Part shown: in pieces, positions 6,639 to 7,868 of the stretch
How positions within the stretch are numbered: the first letter of the stretch is position 1
Layout of the letters: each line of letters begins with the position of its first letter
Assembly: GCA_025356695.1 (NCBI GenBank)
Contig: JANXSE010000086.1
Span: 1-7,868 of the forward strand
DNA: 7,868 bases
DNA from: Betaproteobacteria bacterium
GTDB lineage: Bacteria; Pseudomonadota; Gammaproteobacteria; Burkholderiales; SG8-41
Direction: 5' to 3'
The notes under the pieces: model-generated
Databases searched by the model: none
The model's input: only the letters and a program-made list of their open reading frames with translations
Told to the model about the DNA's origin: nothing
Program-made: the position numbers and the translations under genes

Positions 6639-7514
6639 ATGGCTGAAAATCGTTACACGTTGCGCGGCATTCCATGCCACACACCCGATCTGGCGACGCG
6701 CAAACCGACAATCGAAGTACCGCCGGGCGCCTGCGATACGCATTTTCATCTATTCAGCAAACCGTTCAGCGACAACCCGCCGTACACGCCACCGGATGTC
6801 GGGCTCGCCGAATATCGCCATATGATTGCCGCGCTCGGCATCGAGCGCGCGGTGATCGTGCAGACGGTGTTGCCGCGCGATTATAGCGGTGCGATCGCGG
6901 CGCTACGCGCCTCGCAAGGGCAATGGCGGGCGATTGCGCTGCCCGATCCGGAATTGACCGATGCGCAACTCGCGGAAATGCACGATGCCGGTTTTCGCGG
7001 CGTGCGTTTCAACCCGTATTACGATGCCGAAAAAGAGTTTTTGCACCTTGAAGAGATTGTCGCGCGCATCAAGCCGCTGGGCTGGCACGCGCAATTTCAT
7101 CTAGATGCGCGCCGGTTGCCCGAATTCGCGCCGCGCCTCGGCAAGCTCGGTGTTGAAATCGTGATCGATCATCTCGGCCACATGCCGCCGGATGCATCAA
7201 TTGCCGAGCCGGGTTTTCAGCTGATGCTGCAGTGGCTGCGCGAGAAGCGCTGCTGGGTGAAGCTGTCGGCGCCGATGCGCTTCGGCGATCCGCGCCCGCC
7301 ATACCCGCTGGTGACGCCGTTCGCGCAGGCGATCATCGAAGCCGGCCCCGACCGCGTGCTGTGGGGCAGCGACTGGCCGCATGTGGTGTTCGACGGTTTT
7401 ATGCCCAACGATGCCGACCTGCTTGATCTGCTCGCCGTGTGGGCGCCGGATGCTGCGTTGAGAAAACGCATACTCGTCGACAATCCGGCCGCATTGTACG
7501 GATTCGAGGGCTAG
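6639..7514 (+). CDS. LigI-like amidohydrolase (2-pyrone-4,6-dicarboxylate lactonase family)
   Basis: The 291-residue protein is a TIM-barrel amidohydrolase of the Amidohydro_2/COG3618 type. Its closest resemblance that I can recognise is to LigI, which opens the lactone 2-pyrone-4,6-dicarboxylate in protocatechuate and lignin-monomer catabolism. Expected marks are present in order: GACDTHFHLF at 30-39 with His35 and His37, FNPYY at 124-128, QFHLDAR at 152-158 with His154, VIDHLGHMP at 175-183 with His178, and the late WGSDWPH at 242-248 with Asp245. Length is normal for the family and there is no signal peptide. The ATG at 6639 has GGGA 6 nt upstream. No other gene of the protocatechuate 4,5-cleavage pathway is in the window, so the real substrate may be another lactone or carboxylate. 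It is followed on the same strand by a MarR gene with its own promoter. Confidence 0.88.
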   Translation: MAENRYTLRGIPCHTPDLATRKPTIEVPPGACDTHFHLFSKPFSDNPPYTPPDVGLAEYRHMIAALGIERAVIVQTVLPRDYSGAIAALRASQGQWRAIALPDPELTDAQLAEMHDAGFRGVRFNPYYDAEKEFLHLEEIVARIKPLGWHAQFHLDARRLPEFAPRLGKLGVEIVIDHLGHMPPDASIAEPGFQLMLQWLREKRCWVKLSAPMRFGDPRPPYPLVTPFAQAIIEAGPDRVLWGSDWPHVVFDGFMPNDADLLDLLAVWAPDAALRKRILVDNPAALYGFEG

Positions 7515-7520
7515 GCGCGC

Positions 7521-7538
7521 GCCGGCTGCGCCGCCGGC
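7521..7538. repeat. GC-rich inverted repeat after the amidohydrolase gene
   Basis: Two GCCGGC copies flank TGCGCC just after the TAG stop, and could pair as a 6-bp stem with a 6-nt loop. It is followed on the plus strand by AAAA, not a T-run, so it is not a canonical intrinsic terminator. It may still pause polymerase or protect the 3' end. Confidence 0.35.
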
Positions 7539-7550
7539 AAAATCGGGCAC

Positions 7551-7579
7551 TTGATGATATGTGTATATACACATATAAT
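7551..7579 (+). promoter_or_regulatory. Sigma70-type promoter of the MarR gene
   Basis: TTGATG at 7551-7556 (-35, four of six consensus bases) and TATAAT at 7574-7579 (-10, perfect) are separated by exactly 17 bp. Transcription is predicted to start near 7586, leaving a leader of about 29 nt before the MarR ATG at 7615. The AT-rich stretch contrasts sharply with the GC-rich surroundings. Confidence 0.8.
7557..7576. promoter_or_regulatory. Perfect 20-bp palindrome, probable MarR operator
   Basis: ATATGTGTATATACACATAT reads the same on both strands over all 20 bases. It fills the promoter spacer and covers the first three bases of the -10 box, so a bound dimer would block RNA polymerase. MarR dimers usually bind palindromes of this size upstream of their own genes. 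Binding of the adjacent protein is inferred from position. Confidence 0.75.
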
Positions 7580-7603
7580 GAGGGTATATGCACGTATTGT
7601 GAG
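7563..7603. repeat. Tandem 20-bp direct repeat, second operator copy
   Basis: The 20 bases at 7563-7582 and at 7584-7603 match at 16 positions; the offset is 21 bp, about two helical turns. The second unit contains a degenerate form of the upstream palindrome at 7578-7597 (15 of 20 bases identical to it, 6 of 10 pairs self-complementary), with the right half best conserved. It overlies the predicted transcription start. Two regulator dimers could therefore sit on the same face of the DNA. Confidence 0.6.
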
Positions 7604-7614
7604 AGTGATCCACT

Positions 7615-7868
7615 ATGTCCGCAAAAACAACCGCCGGCGCGCCCGCTGCTTTGTGTTATTGCGGCGCGCTGCGCAAGGCGACCCGCAATTTGACGCAGGC
7701 CTACGACCGCTGTCTGGCGCCGTATGGAATACGCGTTACCCAGTACTCGATACTCTCGACACTGCAGCGCACGGGGCCGCGCTCGATCAACGAACTGGCC
7801 GCCGAACTCGTGATGGACCGCAGCACGCTCGGGCGCAATATTCTGCCGCTGGAGCGCGACGGTCTGCT
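7615..7868 (+). CDS. MarR-family transcriptional regulator (partial, 3' end outside the window)
   Basis: Eighty-four codons are visible before the window ends. The protein starts MSAKTTAGAP and continues with an amphipathic helix (GALRKATRNLTQAYDRCLAPYG, about 17-38), then RVTQYSILSTL at 40-50. The beginning of the winged helix-turn-helix follows at 57-84, with SINELAAEL as the first helix and VMDRSTLGRNILPLERDGL as the recognition helix. This is characteristic of MarR proteins, which bind as dimers and release DNA on binding phenolic or similar ligands or on thiol oxidation. Cys14, Cys16 and Cys33 could matter for sensing, but that is speculative. The ATG at 7615 has a GAGAG about 9 nt upstream. 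The palindrome and promoter just upstream suggest autoregulation. The upstream amidohydrolase gene is on the same strand, but the promoter between them suggests separate transcription of this gene. Confidence 0.88.
   Translation, partial: MSAKTTAGAPAALCYCGALRKATRNLTQAYDRCLAPYGIRVTQYSILSTLQRTGPRSINELAAELVMDRSTLGRNILPLERDGL

Noticed and set aside
7521..7538. Intrinsic terminator for the amidohydrolase gene
   Set aside because: The stem is followed by AAAA rather than a T-run on the plus strand, so it is listed only as an inverted repeat.
7557..7603. CRISPR or mobile-element end repeats
   Set aside because: There are only two imperfect units with a 1-bp gap, no spacers, and no transposase. The fit with a promoter and a MarR gene explains them better.
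7197..7613. Minus-strand 138-codon open frame ending inside the amidohydrolase gene
   Set aside because: Its first codons are the AT-rich operator region read backwards, and the rest is antisense to a well-supported gene.

Overview
The window is GC-rich, densely coding bacterial DNA, most likely from a member of the Pseudomonadota. The reasons are an OpgH/MdoH-type osmoregulated periplasmic glucan synthase, a GFA/CENP-V-family zinc protein, a LigI-like amidohydrolase and a MarR regulator, with a sigma70-type promoter. I cannot fix the class from sequence alone. I see no tRNA, rRNA, CRISPR array or insertion sequence, and no gene-free stretch exceeds about 115 bp.

The left four-fifths (1-6523) is transcribed on the minus strand. 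In transcription order it holds a GFA-like protein, a 97-bp gap, a short OpgH-like glucosyltransferase, a secreted protein of unknown function, a stand-alone RibD C-terminal reductase domain, an MDR dehydrogenase, a 6-pyruvoyl-tetrahydropterin-synthase-like (PTPS/QueD-like) protein, a GT4 glycosyltransferase, and the first 13 codons of what is probably a SAM-dependent methyltransferase. From opgH onward the genes overlap by 4-8 bp or lie at most 23 bp apart, so they probably form one translationally coupled operon.

The right fifth is on the plus strand: a LigI-like amidohydrolase, then a 100-bp intergenic region and the start of a MarR-family regulator that runs off the window. That intergenic region has a well-formed promoter (TTGATG, 17 bp, TATAAT). 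A perfect 20-bp palindrome fills its spacer and overlaps the -10 box, and a degenerate second copy lies 21 bp downstream over the predicted transcription start. This is the layout expected of a self-repressing MarR gene.

The most interesting system is the five-gene block RibD_C, MDR dehydrogenase, PTPS-like, GT4 and methyltransferase. It looks like a pathway that reduces, glycosylates and methylates a pterin-like or other pteridine-like compound. The PTPS-like member keeps the fold signature and the Glu that anchors the pterin ring, but lacks the catalytic Cys, one Zn-binding His and the catalytic Asp-His pair. The MDR member lacks the usual zinc signature. The chemistry is therefore probably not that of standard queuosine or tetrahydrobiopterin synthesis. 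The product, and why the block is joined to a glucan synthase and a secreted protein, are unknown.
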